Source of the DNA: Conexibacter arvalis
GTDB lineage: Bacteria; Actinomycetota; Thermoleophilia; Solirubrobacterales; Solirubrobacteraceae
NCBI RefSeq assembly: GCF_014199525.1
Contig: NZ_JACHNU010000009.1
Location: forward strand, 118,506-182,505
Length of the DNA: 64,000 nucleotides
Direction: 5' to 3'
Part shown: one piece after another, positions 32,423-42,091 of the stretch
Layout of the letters: every line of letters begins with the position of its first letter
Numbering within the stretch: the first letter of the stretch is position 1
Notes under the pieces: model-generated
What the model was told of the DNA's origin: nothing
The model's database searches: none
Seen by the model: only the letters and a program-made list of their open reading frames with translations
Made by a program: the position numbers and the translations under genes

Positions 32423-33328
32423 ATGACCCCGCGCGCCTGGGCGGCCTTCGCCACGATGTCGGTCCTGTGGGGGATCCCGTACCTCTTCATCAAGATCGCG
32501 GTCGACGACGGGGTCCCGCCGGCGTTCGTCGCGTGGGCGCGGGTCGTGCTCGCCGCCGCGGTCCTGGTGCCGCTGGCGTGGCGGGCCGGCTCGCTGCCGT
32601 CGCTGCGCGGGCGCGGCCGCTGGCTGCTGCTGTACGCGATCGTCGAGATCTCGCTCCCCTTCCCGCCGATCGCCTTCGGCGAGACGCACGTCTCCTCCTC
32701 GACGACGGCGATCGCGATCGCGACCGTCCCGCTGATCGCCGCGCTGCTGGCGCTGCGCTTCGCCCCCGGCGAGCGGCTCGCAGGCCGCCGCCTCGCGGGC
32801 CTGCTGGTCGGCTTCGGCGGCGTCGCCGCGCTGGTCGGGATCGACGTCTCCGGCTCCGCCGACGAGCTGCTCGGGATCGCCGCGATCGTCGTCGCCGCGG
32901 CCGGCTACGCCTGCGGCGCGCTGATCATCGCGCACGGGCTGAGCGGCCTCGACAGCCGCGCCACGATGGGCGCGAGCCTCGCGATCGCGGCGCTCGTGCT
33001 GACCCCGGTCGCCGCGCTCGACCCGCCGACGGAGGTTCCGCCGACCGGCGCGCTCGCCGCGATCGCGGTGCTCGGCCTCGTCTGCACCGCGGCGGCGTTC
33101 GTCGCCTTCGCCGAGCTGGTCCGCGCGGCCGGCCCGACCCGCTCGACGATCGTCACCTACGTCAACCCCGTGGTCGCGCTCGCGCTCGGCGTCGCGCTGC
33201 TCGACGAGCGCCCCGGCGCCGGCGCCGTCGTCGGGCTGCTGCTGATCCTCGCCGGCTCGTGGCTGTCGACCGACGGCCGCCTCCCGCCCGCAGTCGAGCG
33301 CCGCCTCGCCGCCGCCTCCGGACGCTGA
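32423..33328 (+). CDS. EamA-family (DMT) transporter
   Basis: This 301-residue inner-membrane protein has ten predicted helices forming two EamA repeats: WAAFATMSVLWGIPYLFIKIAV ... FVAWARVVLAAAVLVPLAW in repeat 1 and LLGIAAIVVAAAGYACGALIIA ... TRSTIVTYVNPVVALALGVALLDE in repeat 2, where the conserved helix 9 P-V-x-A motif is clear. The family (RhaT/YdcZ-like) exports amino acids or other metabolites. The start at ATG 32423 is supported by a leaderless -10. It is followed after 24 bases by a small membrane protein gene. Confidence 0.86.
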   Translation: MTPRAWAAFATMSVLWGIPYLFIKIAVDDGVPPAFVAWARVVLAAAVLVPLAWRAGSLPSLRGRGRWLLLYAIVEISLPFPPIAFGETHVSSSTTAIAIATVPLIAALLALRFAPGERLAGRRLAGLLVGFGGVAALVGIDVSGSADELLGIAAIVVAAAGYACGALIIAHGLSGLDSRATMGASLAIAALVLTPVAALDPPTEVPPTGALAAIAVLGLVCTAAAFVAFAELVRAAGPTRSTIVTYVNPVVALALGVALLDERPGAGAVVGLLLILAGSWLSTDGRLPPAVERRLAAASGR

Positions 33329-33340
33329 GCCCCTGCTCGG

Positions 33341-33346
33341 TACAGT
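33341..33346 (+). promoter_or_regulatory. -10 element TACAGT, leaderless start at 33353
   Basis: TACAGT ends exactly 6 bases before the ATG at 33353, so this gene has its own promoter although it follows the EamA gene closely. Confidence 0.55.
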
Positions 33347-33352
33347 CCACGC

Positions 33353-33718
33353 ATGCCTCCCGCCTCCCCAACATCGACGGCACCGAGCGTCGAGTCGACG
33401 AAGAAGCTGCTGAACGTCGTGCTCGTCGTCGGCATCGCCGACCTCATCCTCTTCCTGGTCCTCATCTGGGTCGCCTTCATCGACCGCAGCGACAGCGCCG
33501 TCAGCGCGATCGGCCCGATCCACGGGATCGGCTTCGTCGTCCTCCTCGGCCTCACCGCCAAGGGCGCCGTCGACGGCCGCTGGGGCTGGTGGTTCCCCGG
33601 CATCACGCTGATCACGACCGGTCCTCCCGGATCGATCATCGGCGACCTGATCCTGCGCAAGCAGCTCGCCGAGCGCGAGGCGGCCGACAAGACCGCCGAC
33701 GCCACCCTTGGCGGCTAG
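33353..33718 (+). CDS. DUF3817-like small membrane protein
   Basis: The 121-residue protein has three membrane helices (LLNVVLVVGIADLILFLVLIWVAF; IGPIHGIGFVVLLGLTAKGAV; WGWWFPGITLITTGPPGSIIGDLIL) and a charged C-terminal tail. The His-Gly in the second helix and the G-P-P-G-S-x-x-G loop match the DUF3817 family of actinobacterial integral membrane proteins. Function is unknown. Leaderless ATG. Confidence 0.72.
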   Translation: MPPASPTSTAPSVESTKKLLNVVLVVGIADLILFLVLIWVAFIDRSDSAVSAIGPIHGIGFVVLLGLTAKGAVDGRWGWWFPGITLITTGPPGSIIGDLILRKQLAEREAADKTADATLGG

Positions 33719-33740
33719 CGACCGCTAGCCCGCGGCACGC

Positions 33741-33760
33741 CCGGCGCAGCCCCGCGCCGG
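33741..33760. terminator. Stem-loop between convergent genes
   Basis: CCGGCGC-AGCCCC-GCGCCGG, a perfect 7-bp stem with a 6-base loop, lies between the DUF3817-like gene and the convergent MFS gene. Confidence 0.45.
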
Positions 33761-33811
33761 CCTCGCCGCCCGCCCGCGCCGGCCAGCCCCGGCCCGCGCG
33801 AGCGCCCCTCC

Positions 33812-34957
33812 CTACCCCTCCGCCGTCCGCCCCGCCAGCAGCGCGACGCCGCCGGTCAGCAGCGCCGTGATGCCAAGCGCGAGCGGCAGGCTGGTCGCGT
33901 CGGCGACGAAGCCGAGCAGCGGCGGCCCCGCGAGCAGGCCGAGGTAGCCCATCGTCGACGCCGCCGCGATCGCCGGGCCCGGCGGCATGTCGCGGATCCG
34001 GCCGGCGGCGCTGAACAGCAGCGGCACGCCGTTGCCGACGCCGAACCCGGCGAGCAGCAGCAGCGGCAGCGCGAGCGCTGGCAGGCCGAGCGCGACCATC
34101 GCCGCCAGCGAGAGCGCGGCCAGCGTCGAGCCGGCCCGCAGCAGCCGGCGGGCGCCGACCGCGCGGTTGACGCGGTCGCCGAGGGCGCGCGCGAGCGCCA
34201 TCCCGCCCGCGAAGGCGCCGTATCCGAGCGCAGCGACCGTCGCCCCCGCCTCGAGGTCGCGGTCGAGGTAGAGCGCCGACCAGTCGGTCACCGCGCCCTC
34301 GGCCATGAACAGCGCGAAGACCATCCCGCCGATCAGCAGCGCGCCGCGCGAGGGCCGCACGAAGCGCGGACCCGCCTCGGCGTCGCCCGGCTCGCCGGAG
34401 GCGACCGACAGCTCACCGAGGTGCGGCCCGGCGGCGAGCCCGGTCGCGAGCAGCAGCGCCAGCACGACGGCGGCGGTCGCGCGCGGATCGGCGCCGAGCA
34501 GGTGGCCGAGCGCGACGGCGCCGGCCGCCGCCAGCCCGCCGACGCTCCAGCTGGCGTGCAGCGACGACATCACCGGCCGCGCCGCGAACCGCTCGACCGC
34601 GATCCCGTGGGCGTTCATCGAGACGTCGAGGATCCCGACCGCGATCCCCAGCACGAACAGCGCGGCCGCGAGCGTCCCGACCGACGGCGCCAGCAGCGGC
34701 GCGATCCCGGCGAGCGGCACGAGCACCGCGCCGAGCCGCGTCAGCTGCGCGCTCGGCCGCCGCTGCAGCTCGCGGCCGGTCAGCGGCATCGCCAGCAGCG
34801 AGCCGGCGGCCATCGCCAGCAGGCAGAAGCCGATCGTCGTCGTCGAGATGTCCAGCCGGTCGCGGACGTAGGGGACGTTCGCCGCCCACACGCCGATCAC
34901 GGCGCCGCTGACGAGGAACATCGCCCCCGTCGCGACACGCGGACGTCGGAGGGCCAT
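33812..34957 (-). CDS. MFS transporter
   Basis: This 381-residue inner-membrane protein has about 12 helices. MFLVSGAVIGVWAANVPYVRDRLDIS and GILDVSMNAHGIAVE are hallmarks of the YbjJ/fucose-permease-like MFS group. Loop 8-9 reads GDRVNRAVGARRLLRAG (motif A-like). Transport substrate unknown. ATG 34957 is the start. It sits upstream of nothing on its strand that looks co-transcribed; the sugar ABC operon ends 55 bases away and is on the same strand but upstream, so read-through is possible. Confidence 0.86.
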   Translation of the reverse strand: MALRRPRVATGAMFLVSGAVIGVWAANVPYVRDRLDISTTTIGFCLLAMAAGSLLAMPLTGRELQRRPSAQLTRLGAVLVPLAGIAPLLAPSVGTLAAALFVLGIAVGILDVSMNAHGIAVERFAARPVMSSLHASWSVGGLAAAGAVALGHLLGADPRATAAVVLALLLATGLAAGPHLGELSVASGEPGDAEAGPRFVRPSRGALLIGGMVFALFMAEGAVTDWSALYLDRDLEAGATVAALGYGAFAGGMALARALGDRVNRAVGARRLLRAGSTLAALSLAAMVALGLPALALPLLLLAGFGVGNGVPLLFSAAGRIRDMPPGPAIAAASTMGYLGLLAGPPLLGFVADATSLPLALGITALLTGGVALLAGRTAEG

Positions 34958-35011
34958 CGCCTCAGCGTGGCACAGAGCTCGCCGCTCCGGCCGGCGGCCG
35001 GCGCGGCGGCG

Positions 35012-35926
35012 TCACTTCACCGATCCGGCGAGCATCCCCTGCACGAAGTAGCGCTGGAAGGCGAGGAAGACGACCAGCGGGATCGCCAGCGACAGGAACG
35101 AGGCCGGCGCGATCAGGTCGATGTTCGAGCCGAACTGGCGCGTCTGGGAGAAGATCGCGACCGTCAGCGGCTGCGTGTCGCGGCCGAAGGTCAGCGCGAC
35201 GATCAGGTCGTTCCACGTCCACAGGAACTGGAAGATCGCCAGCGAGGCGATCGCCGGCAGGCCCAGCGGCAGGATCAGGCGGACGAAGATGCGCGCCTCC
35301 GAGGCGCCGTCGATCCGCGCCGACTCGAGGATGTCTCTCGGGATCCCGGCGAAGAAGTTGCGCATCAGGAAGATCCCGAACGGCAGCCCGAAGGCGACGT
35401 GGAAGAGGACCAGCCCGAGCACCGTGTCGAACAGGCCGGTGTCGTTGTAGAGCGAGAAGATCGGGATCAGCGCGACCTGCAGCGGCACGACCAGCAGCCC
35501 GATCACGACGACGAACAGCCAGTCGCGGCCGGGGAAGTCGAGCCAGGCGAAGGCGTAGCCGGCCAGCGACGCGACGATCACGAGCAGGACCGTGTTGCCG
35601 ACGGCGATCTGCACCGTCGTCCACAGCGCGTCCATGATGTCTCTGTTGTCGAACAGCGCGCTGTAGTTCTCGAAGGTCGCGATGCTCGGCTGGCCGACGA
35701 CCTTCCACCAGCCGCTGGTCGTGATCTCGCTCGCCGGCAGCAGCGAGGTGAACAGCAGCCCGAGCGTCGGCACGAGCCACAGCACCGCGATCACGATCAG
35801 CAGGATGTTGAGCGGCCCGCGCGCGACCAGTCTGCCGATCCGCGCCGCGCGCGACTCCGGATGCGCCGCCCGCGCCCGCGGTCTCACCGCGACGGCGCCG
35901 CCCGCTGCCTCGCCCGAGGCCGACAT
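35012..35926 (-). CDS. Carbohydrate ABC transporter permease (MalG type)
   Basis: The 304-residue permease has six helices; the EAA loop ESARIDGASEARIFVRLILPLGLPAIASLA contacts the ATPase. IFLMRNFFAGIPRDILESARIDGA is typical of MalG/UgpE/LacG. The N-terminal 50 residues are cytoplasmic and Arg-rich. It completes the heterodimeric membrane channel with the product of the adjacent upstream gene, whose stop codon directly abuts this gene's start (0-base gap). Last gene of the four-gene sugar importer operon. Confidence 0.92.
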   Translation of the reverse strand: MSASGEAAGGAVAVRPRARAAHPESRAARIGRLVARGPLNILLIVIAVLWLVPTLGLLFTSLLPASEITTSGWWKVVGQPSIATFENYSALFDNRDIMDALWTTVQIAVGNTVLLVIVASLAGYAFAWLDFPGRDWLFVVVIGLLVVPLQVALIPIFSLYNDTGLFDTVLGLVLFHVAFGLPFGIFLMRNFFAGIPRDILESARIDGASEARIFVRLILPLGLPAIASLAIFQFLWTWNDLIVALTFGRDTQPLTVAIFSQTRQFGSNIDLIAPASFLSLAIPLVVFLAFQRYFVQGMLAGSVK

Positions 35927-37243
35927 CTACCCCTCCTCCCGCTTGAAGCGCCGGATGTTGAGCGCGAGCACCGGGATCACGAGCAGGAACAGGAAGACCG
36001 CGATCGCCGAGCCCAGCCCGAAGTCGTTGACGCCGCCGAAGGAGGTCCGCCACATCGCCAGCGCGATCACGTTCGCGTCGTCCTGGGAGGACTGCGGCGC
36101 GACCGACAGGATGATGTCGAACACCTTCAGGACGTTGATGATCATCGTGATGAAGACGACCGACAGGACCGGCGCCAGCATCGGCACCGTCACCCTTCGG
36201 AAGACCTGCCACTCGGTCGCCCCGTCGGTCCGCGCCGCCTCCAGCACCTCGCGCGAGATCGCAGACAGGCCCGCCGCGATGATCACCATCGCGAAGCCGG
36301 CCCAGACCCAGATGTAGGCGATCATCACCGCCGGGGTGATGAGCTTCTCGCCGAGCCACGACACCCCCTCGAACGGCGTCGTGAAGGTGCTCGACGCGAT
36401 CGCGACTCTGAACTGGCCGGAGCCGACGTCGTCGAAGGCGAACGACCCGTCTGGCTCGCTGCTGGTCGTCGCGACGACCCCGCCGCCGTTGTCGCGCAGC
36501 TCCAGCGTCGCGCCGCCGATCCCCTGCTCGCCCGGCTCGACGACCCCCGGTCTGCCGCCGCCCGGCTTGAAGTCGCGCCAGACGGTGCCGGTGATCGCGC
36601 CGGCCTCCGCGCTCGGCTGCTGCGCGTCGGGCGCGTCTCTGGGAATCTCGTCGGGCGGGATCGCCGTCAGGCCGAGCACGGCGGTGTCGCCAGCTCTCAA
36701 CGGCGTTCTGAGCACGAAGCCGCTCGAGATCGAGCCGGTCAGCTGCGGCGTGGAGGACTGCGCGGCGGTCACCGCCCCGCCGCCGCCGAAGGCGTCGTCG
36801 AAGACCTTGATGACGGCGTTGACCGTCCCCTGCGCCGGGTCCTTCTCGTCCATGATCCGCCAGATCACGCCAGCGGCGAACAGCGAGATCGCCATCGGCA
36901 TGAAGACGGCCGTCTTGAACGCCGTCGACCAGCGGACCCGCTCGGTCAGCACCGCGAAGATCAGCCCGATCGCGGTCACCAGCGCCGGCACGACGGCGAC
37001 CCAGATGACGTTGTTGCGGATCGCCGTCAGCAGCGTGTCGGTGGTGAAGATCTCCTGGTAGTTGTCGAACCAGACGAAGGTGCCGCCGTCACGGTCGAAG
37101 AAGCTGCGCCCGATCGTCCAGATCGTCGGGTAGATCACCCACACGACCAGGAAGATCAGCGCCGGGGCGAGGAACAGCAGCGGGACGAGGCGCGCCCTGC
37201 CGCGCCCCCCGCCCCGCCTGCGTGTGACGGTCGCCGCCTCCAC
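35927..37243 (-). CDS. Carbohydrate ABC permease (MalF type) with inserted SdrD-like domain
   Basis: The 438-residue permease is longer than the usual ~300. Helices at about 18-42, 75-100, 108-130 and, after an insertion, 303-330 onward flank the EAA loop (EVLEAARTDGATEWQVFRRVTVPML). Residues ~150-295 hold an extra segment. Within it, residues ~217-285 (TGTVWRDF, EPGEQGIGGATLELRDN, SEPDGSFAFDDVGSGQFRVAI) match the SdrD/Cna-B-type beta-sandwich normally found in surface proteins. By topology the loop should be extracytoplasmic and could contact the binding lipoprotein or the cell wall. GTG 37243 lies 3 bases after the lipoprotein gene's stop. Confidence 0.88.
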   Translation of the reverse strand: MEAATVTRRRGGGRGRARLVPLLFLAPALIFLVVWVIYPTIWTIGRSFFDRDGGTFVWFDNYQEIFTTDTLLTAIRNNVIWVAVVPALVTAIGLIFAVLTERVRWSTAFKTAVFMPMAISLFAAGVIWRIMDEKDPAQGTVNAVIKVFDDAFGGGGAVTAAQSSTPQLTGSISSGFVLRTPLRAGDTAVLGLTAIPPDEIPRDAPDAQQPSAEAGAITGTVWRDFKPGGGRPGVVEPGEQGIGGATLELRDNGGGVVATTSSEPDGSFAFDDVGSGQFRVAIASSTFTTPFEGVSWLGEKLITPAVMIAYIWVWAGFAMVIIAAGLSAISREVLEAARTDGATEWQVFRRVTVPMLAPVLSVVFITMIINVLKVFDIILSVAPQSSQDDANVIALAMWRTSFGGVNDFGLGSAIAVFLFLLVIPVLALNIRRFKREEG

Positions 37244-37246
37244 GAC

Positions 37247-38593
37247 CTACCGGTACGCTCTCGCGGCCGACGCCTCCAGCGCCTCCGCGGTCCCGTTTAT
37301 GTCGGAGGGGTTGGCGAGGAAGTCCTGCAGGATCTTCCACTCGCCCTGGCCGGGCGTGCCGCCGAAGGCCGCCGGCGCCAGGTCGGACATGTCGAAGCGG
37401 AACGTTCTCGCCTCCGCGATCGCGGTCGCGACCGAGGCGGTGATCTCGTCCGGGTAGACGTCCTCGGAGACCGTTCTGTTCGGCGAGCTGAAGCCGCCGC
37501 GCTCGGCCCACGCGGTCGCGCCCTCGGTCGAGGCGAGGAACTCGACGAACGCTCTCACCGCGGGCGTGTCGCGGAAGGTCGCGATCGAGTCGCCGCCGCC
37601 GACGACGTAGTCCTCGGAGTCGCCGATCTCGGGGAAGCTGTAGACGTTGAAGCCGGTCTCCGGCTCCAGTCTGGTCGACTCCGCGACGACGCCGGGGACG
37701 AAGTCGCCCTCTATCACCTGGGCGCCTCTCGCCGGGTTCTGGAAGACGGCCTCGACGGAGGCCGGGAACTCGGTCTGCAGCGCGCCCTGCGTGCCGCCGA
37801 CGATGTTCGCTCTGTCGGAGAGGACCTCCGACATCGTTCTGAGCGCCTCTCTGACCGACGGGTCGGTCCAGGGGATTCTGTGCTCGCTCAGCTGGTCGTA
37901 CTTGTCCGGGCCGGCCTGGCGCAGGTAGATGTTCTCGAACAGGTCGGTGAGGGTCCACCCGTCCGCGCCCGCGATCGAGTACGCGGGGACGCCGGAGGCG
38001 CCGAGCGTTCTGGCGTTTCTGAGGAACTCGGCCCAGTCGTCGGGATCGTCGACGCCAGCGTTTCTGAACGCCTCGACGTTGTACCAGACGGTCGACTTGT
38101 TGGCCCCCTTGTAGACGAAGGAATACAGGCTCCCGTCGATCGTCCCGAGCTCCACGAAATCGGGCGCGTAGTTCTGCTCGATCGTGTCTCTCGCGTAGTC
38201 GATCGGTCTCAGCGCGCCCTGTCTCTGGAACTCTCTGATCAGCCCGGGCTGCGCGATCGTCGCGATGTCGGGCGGGTTGCCGCCCTGCACGGCCGTGCCG
38301 ACGACCGTCGGCAGGTTGTCGCCGGCCGAGGTGTATCTGACGGTGACGTCCGGATACCGCTCGTTGAAGGCGTCGATGACGGCCTGGAACGATCTCTGCT
38401 CGTCGCCGGTCCAGATGCCGATCACCGAGACGCTGCCTCTGACGTCGGTCGCCTGTGTCTGCGCCGCCCCGCCACCGGCGGTGGTCGTGCCGCCGCCGTC
38501 GTCGTCGCCGCAGCCGGCCGCGACGACCCCGAGCGCCAGCACGAGCGCTCCTGCGAGCGCCACGCTCCTGTAGCGAACTCCCCTCCTCCTCAC
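37247..38593 (-). CDS. Sugar-binding lipoprotein (extracellular solute-binding family 1)
   Basis: The 448-residue lipoprotein has a signal peptide with lipobox VVAAGC (acylated Cys near 28) and an Asp/Gly/Thr-rich linker. The mature part is a family 1 solute-binding protein ([91 protein letters not shown]). It delivers a sugar or sugar derivative to the permeases. Arg codons are mostly AGA (four of four in [19 protein letters not shown]), unlike the ATPase gene next to it, suggesting selection for high expression. GTG 38593 overlaps the ATPase TGA and follows AAGGAG. Confidence 0.92.
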   Translation of the reverse strand: MRRRGVRYRSVALAGALVLALGVVAAGCGDDDGGGTTTAGGGAAQTQATDVRGSVSVIGIWTGDEQRSFQAVIDAFNERYPDVTVRYTSAGDNLPTVVGTAVQGGNPPDIATIAQPGLIREFQRQGALRPIDYARDTIEQNYAPDFVELGTIDGSLYSFVYKGANKSTVWYNVEAFRNAGVDDPDDWAEFLRNARTLGASGVPAYSIAGADGWTLTDLFENIYLRQAGPDKYDQLSEHRIPWTDPSVREALRTMSEVLSDRANIVGGTQGALQTEFPASVEAVFQNPARGAQVIEGDFVPGVVAESTRLEPETGFNVYSFPEIGDSEDYVVGGGDSIATFRDTPAVRAFVEFLASTEGATAWAERGGFSSPNRTVSEDVYPDEITASVATAIAEARTFRFDMSDLAPAAFGGTPGQGEWKILQDFLANPSDINGTAEALEASAARAYR

Positions 38594-39813
38594 GAGACTG
38601 CTCCTTCCGTCTGGGCGGCGTAGATGCCGAGCCCGCTGTCGGGGTCGAAGAAGTGCAGCGCGGCGGTGTCGACGGCCAGCTCGACCGTCTCGCCCTCCGC
38701 CGCGGTGGTGCGCGGCGCGAGGCGGCCGACGATCGTCGTCTCGCCGCCCTCCTCCAGCGTCTCGAGGCCGCCGCGGTCCTCGATCAGCTCTCTCACGTGC
38801 TCGGTCTCGGCCGAGCGCGCGGCGATCGTCGCGTGCACGTCGACCTCCGAGCCGAGCGCCTCGCGCAGCGTCACGTGCGCGCGCAGCCGCCGGTCGGCAG
38901 GGGCGTCGGCGGCGAGGGCCGCGTCCTGCAGCGACTCGGGCCGGATCCCGAGCACCAGCTCGCGCCCGCTCCAGTCGCGCAGCGCAGGTCGCGCCGCGAT
39001 CAGCTCCTGCGGCAGGCTCAGCCGCTGGTCGCCGACGGTGACCGCGTAGGAGCCGTCGCCGTCGCTCGCCTCCAGCCGCGCCTGCACGAGGTTCATCGCC
39101 GGCGAGCCGATGAATCCGCCGACGAACAGGTTGACCGGCCTGTCGTACAGCTCCTGCGGCGTGGCGACCTGCTGCAGTCTGCCCTTGCGCATCACCGCGA
39201 CGCGGTCGCCCATCGTCATCGCCTCGATCTGGTCGTGGGTGACGTAGATCGTCGTGACGCCGAGGTCGCTCTGCAGCCGCGCGATCTCGGCCCGCATCTG
39301 CACGCGCAGCTTCGCGTCGAGGTTGGAGAGCGGCTCGTCCATCAGGAACGCCTGCGGATGGCGGACGATCGCCCGCCCCATCGCGACCCGCTGGCGCTGA
39401 CCGCCGGAGAGGTTGCGCGGCTTGCGCTTCAGCCACTCGGTCAGGTCGAGCACGCTCGCGGCGTCGCGCACGCGTCTGTCGATCTCGTCCTTGGGGACCT
39501 TCTTCAGCCGCAGCCCGAAGGCGATGTTCTCGTAGACGGAGAGGTGCGGATAGAGCGCGTAGCTCTGGAAGACCATCGCGATGTCGCGGTCGCGCGAGGG
39601 CACGTCGTTGACGACCCGCTCCCCGATCCGCAGCTCCCCCTCGCTGATCTCCTCCAGCCCGGCGACCATCCGCAGCGCGGTCGTCTTCCCGCAGCCGGAC
39701 GGGCCGACCAGCACCATGAACTCCTCGTCGCCGATCTCCAGCTCCATCGACGAGACCGCGCGCGTTCCGTCTGGGTAGACCTTGCTGACGCGATCGAACC
39801 GAACCTCGGCCAA
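38590..39813 (-). CDS. ugpC: ABC transporter ATPase (MalK/UgpC type)
   Basis: The 407-residue ATPase has Walker [16 protein letters not shown]-loop [15 protein letters not shown], signature [15 protein letters not shown], Walker [13 protein letters not shown] and H-loop [14 protein letters not shown]. The C-terminal ~150 residues form the MalK-type OB regulatory domain ([28 protein letters not shown]). It energises the permease pair encoded downstream and could serve several sugar importers. TTG 39813 gives the family start (M)[21 protein letters not shown] lies upstream. It is the first gene of the operon; no sugar regulator gene is adjacent. Confidence 0.91.
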   Translation of the reverse strand: MAEVRFDRVSKVYPDGTRAVSSMELEIGDEEFMVLVGPSGCGKTTALRMVAGLEEISEGELRIGERVVNDVPSRDRDIAMVFQSYALYPHLSVYENIAFGLRLKKVPKDEIDRRVRDAASVLDLTEWLKRKPRNLSGGQRQRVAMGRAIVRHPQAFLMDEPLSNLDAKLRVQMRAEIARLQSDLGVTTIYVTHDQIEAMTMGDRVAVMRKGRLQQVATPQELYDRPVNLFVGGFIGSPAMNLVQARLEASDGDGSYAVTVGDQRLSLPQELIAARPALRDWSGRELVLGIRPESLQDAALAADAPADRRLRAHVTLREALGSEVDVHATIAARSAETEHVRELIEDRGGLETLEEGGETTIVGRLAPRTTAAEGETVELAVDTAALHFFDPDSGLGIYAAQTEGAVS

Positions 39814-40016
39814 CGAGCACCGTCCTTCCCGGTCGGGGCGGCAGCGGCCGCCCGCTCTCCTCCTCGACCAGTGGACTACCCTCGTCCGCGCCGTGGCCAA
39901 ACGATCGCGCGCGCCCGCGCCGCCGAGCGTTCACCGGTCAGCTTCGAGACGCCGCCATCAAGCACGCGCGTCGTGCGACCGATCACAATGCTGTCTCGTC
40001 GAGGGAAGGGCCACGA

Positions 40017-42062
40017 TTGCAGCACCACATGGGCGGGCTGCCGCTGCGGCGGATGCTCGCGGGGATCACCGCGCTCGGTCTGACGCTCCTGTTCGCGCAG
40101 GCGCTGACGGACTTCGGGGGCGTCTGGGTCGACGCGGTGATCGACGACGGCGTCTACCTCGCGCTGCAGCTCGGCGGCGCCGCCGCCTGCCTGGTGCGCG
40201 CGGCGCGCGTGCGCGACCGCCGGCCGGCGTGGCTGGCGATCGGCGCGGCGATCCTCGTCTACGCGCTCGGCGACGCCTGGTGGGGGCTGGAGAGCGGCCG
40301 CATAGACGCGTACACGTGGCCGGCCGACCTCGCCTACGTCGCCTTCTATCCGCTCTGCCTGACCGGCATGGCGCTGCTGCTCGCCGACGGGCGCGACCGC
40401 GTCGCCGCGCGGCTGTGGGTCGACGGGCTGATCGGCGGGCTGACGGTCGGCGCCGTCGCCGTCGCCTTCGCCTACGCGCCGGTGCTCGACGCCTCGCGCG
40501 TCTCGACGACGCAGACGGCGCTCTACCTCGCCTATCCGCTCGCCGACCTGATCCTGATCGGCTTCGTACTGACCGCGTTCGCGACGCAGGCGTGGCGGCC
40601 GGGCGGCGTGTGGGTGCTGCTCGGGCTCGGAACCGTCGTCTTCGCGACCGCCGACACGCTCTTCGCCTACCAGAGCGCGACCGGGACGTTCGACGACGAC
40701 AGCGTCGTCTCGGCGCTGTGGCCGGCGGCGCTGGCGCTGTTCGGCTGGGCCGCGTGGCAGCCGTGGCGGCCGCGCAGGATCGAGCATGAGTTCGGCCGCC
40801 AGGCGTTCGCGCTGCCGGCCGCCTTCGCCGGCATCGCCGTGGCGCTCCTCTGCTACGGCCAGTTCGCCGACCTCTCCGCGGCGGCGGCGCTGCTGGCGAC
40901 CGCCGCGCTGCTGGTCGCGACGGTGCGGGCGGGCTGGACCTTCCGCGCCCACACCCGGCTGCTGCGCGCGACGCGCGCGGAGGCGCTGACCGACGGGCTC
41001 ACCGGGCTCGCCAACCGCCGCCGGCTGATGGCCGACCTCGAACGGGCGGTCGCGCGCGCCGGCGCGCGCGACGACGCCGGGCACACGCTCGTCTTCTTCG
41101 ACCTCGACGGCTTCAAGGGCTACAACGACGGCTTCGGCCACGCCGCCGGCGACATGCTGCTCGACCGCCTCGCGAGCCGGCTCGCGGCGGTCGTCGACGG
41201 CCGCGGGCGCGCGTATCGCCTCGGCGGCGACGAGTTCTGCGTGCTGCTCCCCGGCACGCTCGGCGCGAACGACCCGCTGATCGCGCGTGCGGTCGCGGCG
41301 CTCGAAGAGCGCGGGGACGGCTTCGCCGTCGGCGCCTCCTACGGCGTCGTGACGATCCCGCACGAGGCCGACTCGGCGACCCACGCCCTCCAGCTCGCAG
41401 ATCAGCGGATGTACGCGGCCAAGGACGCGTCGCGCCAGTCGAGCCGCCGGCAGACCTGCGACGTGCTGCTGCAGGTGCTGCGCGAGCGCGAGCCCGGACT
41501 CCACGACCACCTCAACGGCGTCGCGGCGCTGAGCGTCGCGGTCGCGCGAGCGCTCGGGCTCGGCAGCGAGCAGCGCGACGAGGTCGCGCGCGCGGCCGAG
41601 CTGCACGACATCGGCAAGATCGCGATCCCCGACGCGATCCTGCACAAGCCCGGGCCGCTCGACGACGACGAGTGGCAGCTGATGCGGGAGCACACCGTCG
41701 TCGGCGACCGGATCCTTGGCGCCGCCCCGGCGATGCGGCCGGTCGCGCGGATCGTCCGCTCCAGCCACGAGCGGTGGGACGGCGGCGGATACCCGGACGG
41801 GCTCGTCGGCGCGCGGATCCCGCTCGGCGCCCGCATCGTCGCGGTCTGCGACGCCTACGACGCGATGACGAGCGATCGGCCCTATCAGCGGCCGCTCGCC
41901 CACGACGCCGCGCTCGCCGAGCTGCGCCGCTGCGCCGGCAGCCAGTTCGACCCGACCGTCGTCGACGTGTTCTGCGCGGTCGTCGCCGACGGGCCGCCGG
42001 CGCCGGCCCCGGACGCGCCGACGCCGCCGGCGGCCGAGGCCGCCGACGGCGCGGTGCGCTGA
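40017..42062 (+). CDS. Membrane GGDEF/HD-GYP cyclic-di-GMP protein
   Basis: The 681-residue protein has about nine N-terminal membrane helices (residues 10-310), a GGDEF domain (about 325-485) with intact signature RLGGDEF and metal/substrate residues FFDLDGFKGYNDGFGH, and an HD-GYP domain (about 485-660) with AELHDIGKIAIPD and SSHERWDGGGYPDGL. It can in principle make and hydrolyse c-di-GMP. No RxxD inhibitory site precedes GGDEF. The membrane part lacks a known sensor motif. TTG 40017 is chosen because GGGAAGGG lies about 7 bases upstream; ATG 40029 is the alternative. The C-terminal tail is Pro/Ala-rich. Confidence 0.88.
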   Translation: MQHHMGGLPLRRMLAGITALGLTLLFAQALTDFGGVWVDAVIDDGVYLALQLGGAAACLVRAARVRDRRPAWLAIGAAILVYALGDAWWGLESGRIDAYTWPADLAYVAFYPLCLTGMALLLADGRDRVAARLWVDGLIGGLTVGAVAVAFAYAPVLDASRVSTTQTALYLAYPLADLILIGFVLTAFATQAWRPGGVWVLLGLGTVVFATADTLFAYQSATGTFDDDSVVSALWPAALALFGWAAWQPWRPRRIEHEFGRQAFALPAAFAGIAVALLCYGQFADLSAAAALLATAALLVATVRAGWTFRAHTRLLRATRAEALTDGLTGLANRRRLMADLERAVARAGARDDAGHTLVFFDLDGFKGYNDGFGHAAGDMLLDRLASRLAAVVDGRGRAYRLGGDEFCVLLPGTLGANDPLIARAVAALEERGDGFAVGASYGVVTIPHEADSATHALQLADQRMYAAKDASRQSSRRQTCDVLLQVLREREPGLHDHLNGVAALSVAVARALGLGSEQRDEVARAAELHDIGKIAIPDAILHKPGPLDDDEWQLMREHTVVGDRILGAAPAMRPVARIVRSSHERWDGGGYPDGLVGARIPLGARIVAVCDAYDAMTSDRPYQRPLAHDAALAELRRCAGSQFDPTVVDVFCAVVADGPPAPAPDAPTPPAAEAADGAVR

Positions 42063-42091
42063 TTCCCCCGGGAAGGGCTGGTCGGTCGCTG

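Noticed and set aside
39814..40016. LacI-type operator before the sugar importer operon
   Set aside because: Only short palindromes (GCACG-N5-CGTGC, CGATCG) are present, common by chance at this GC content, and no LacI-family gene is adjacent.
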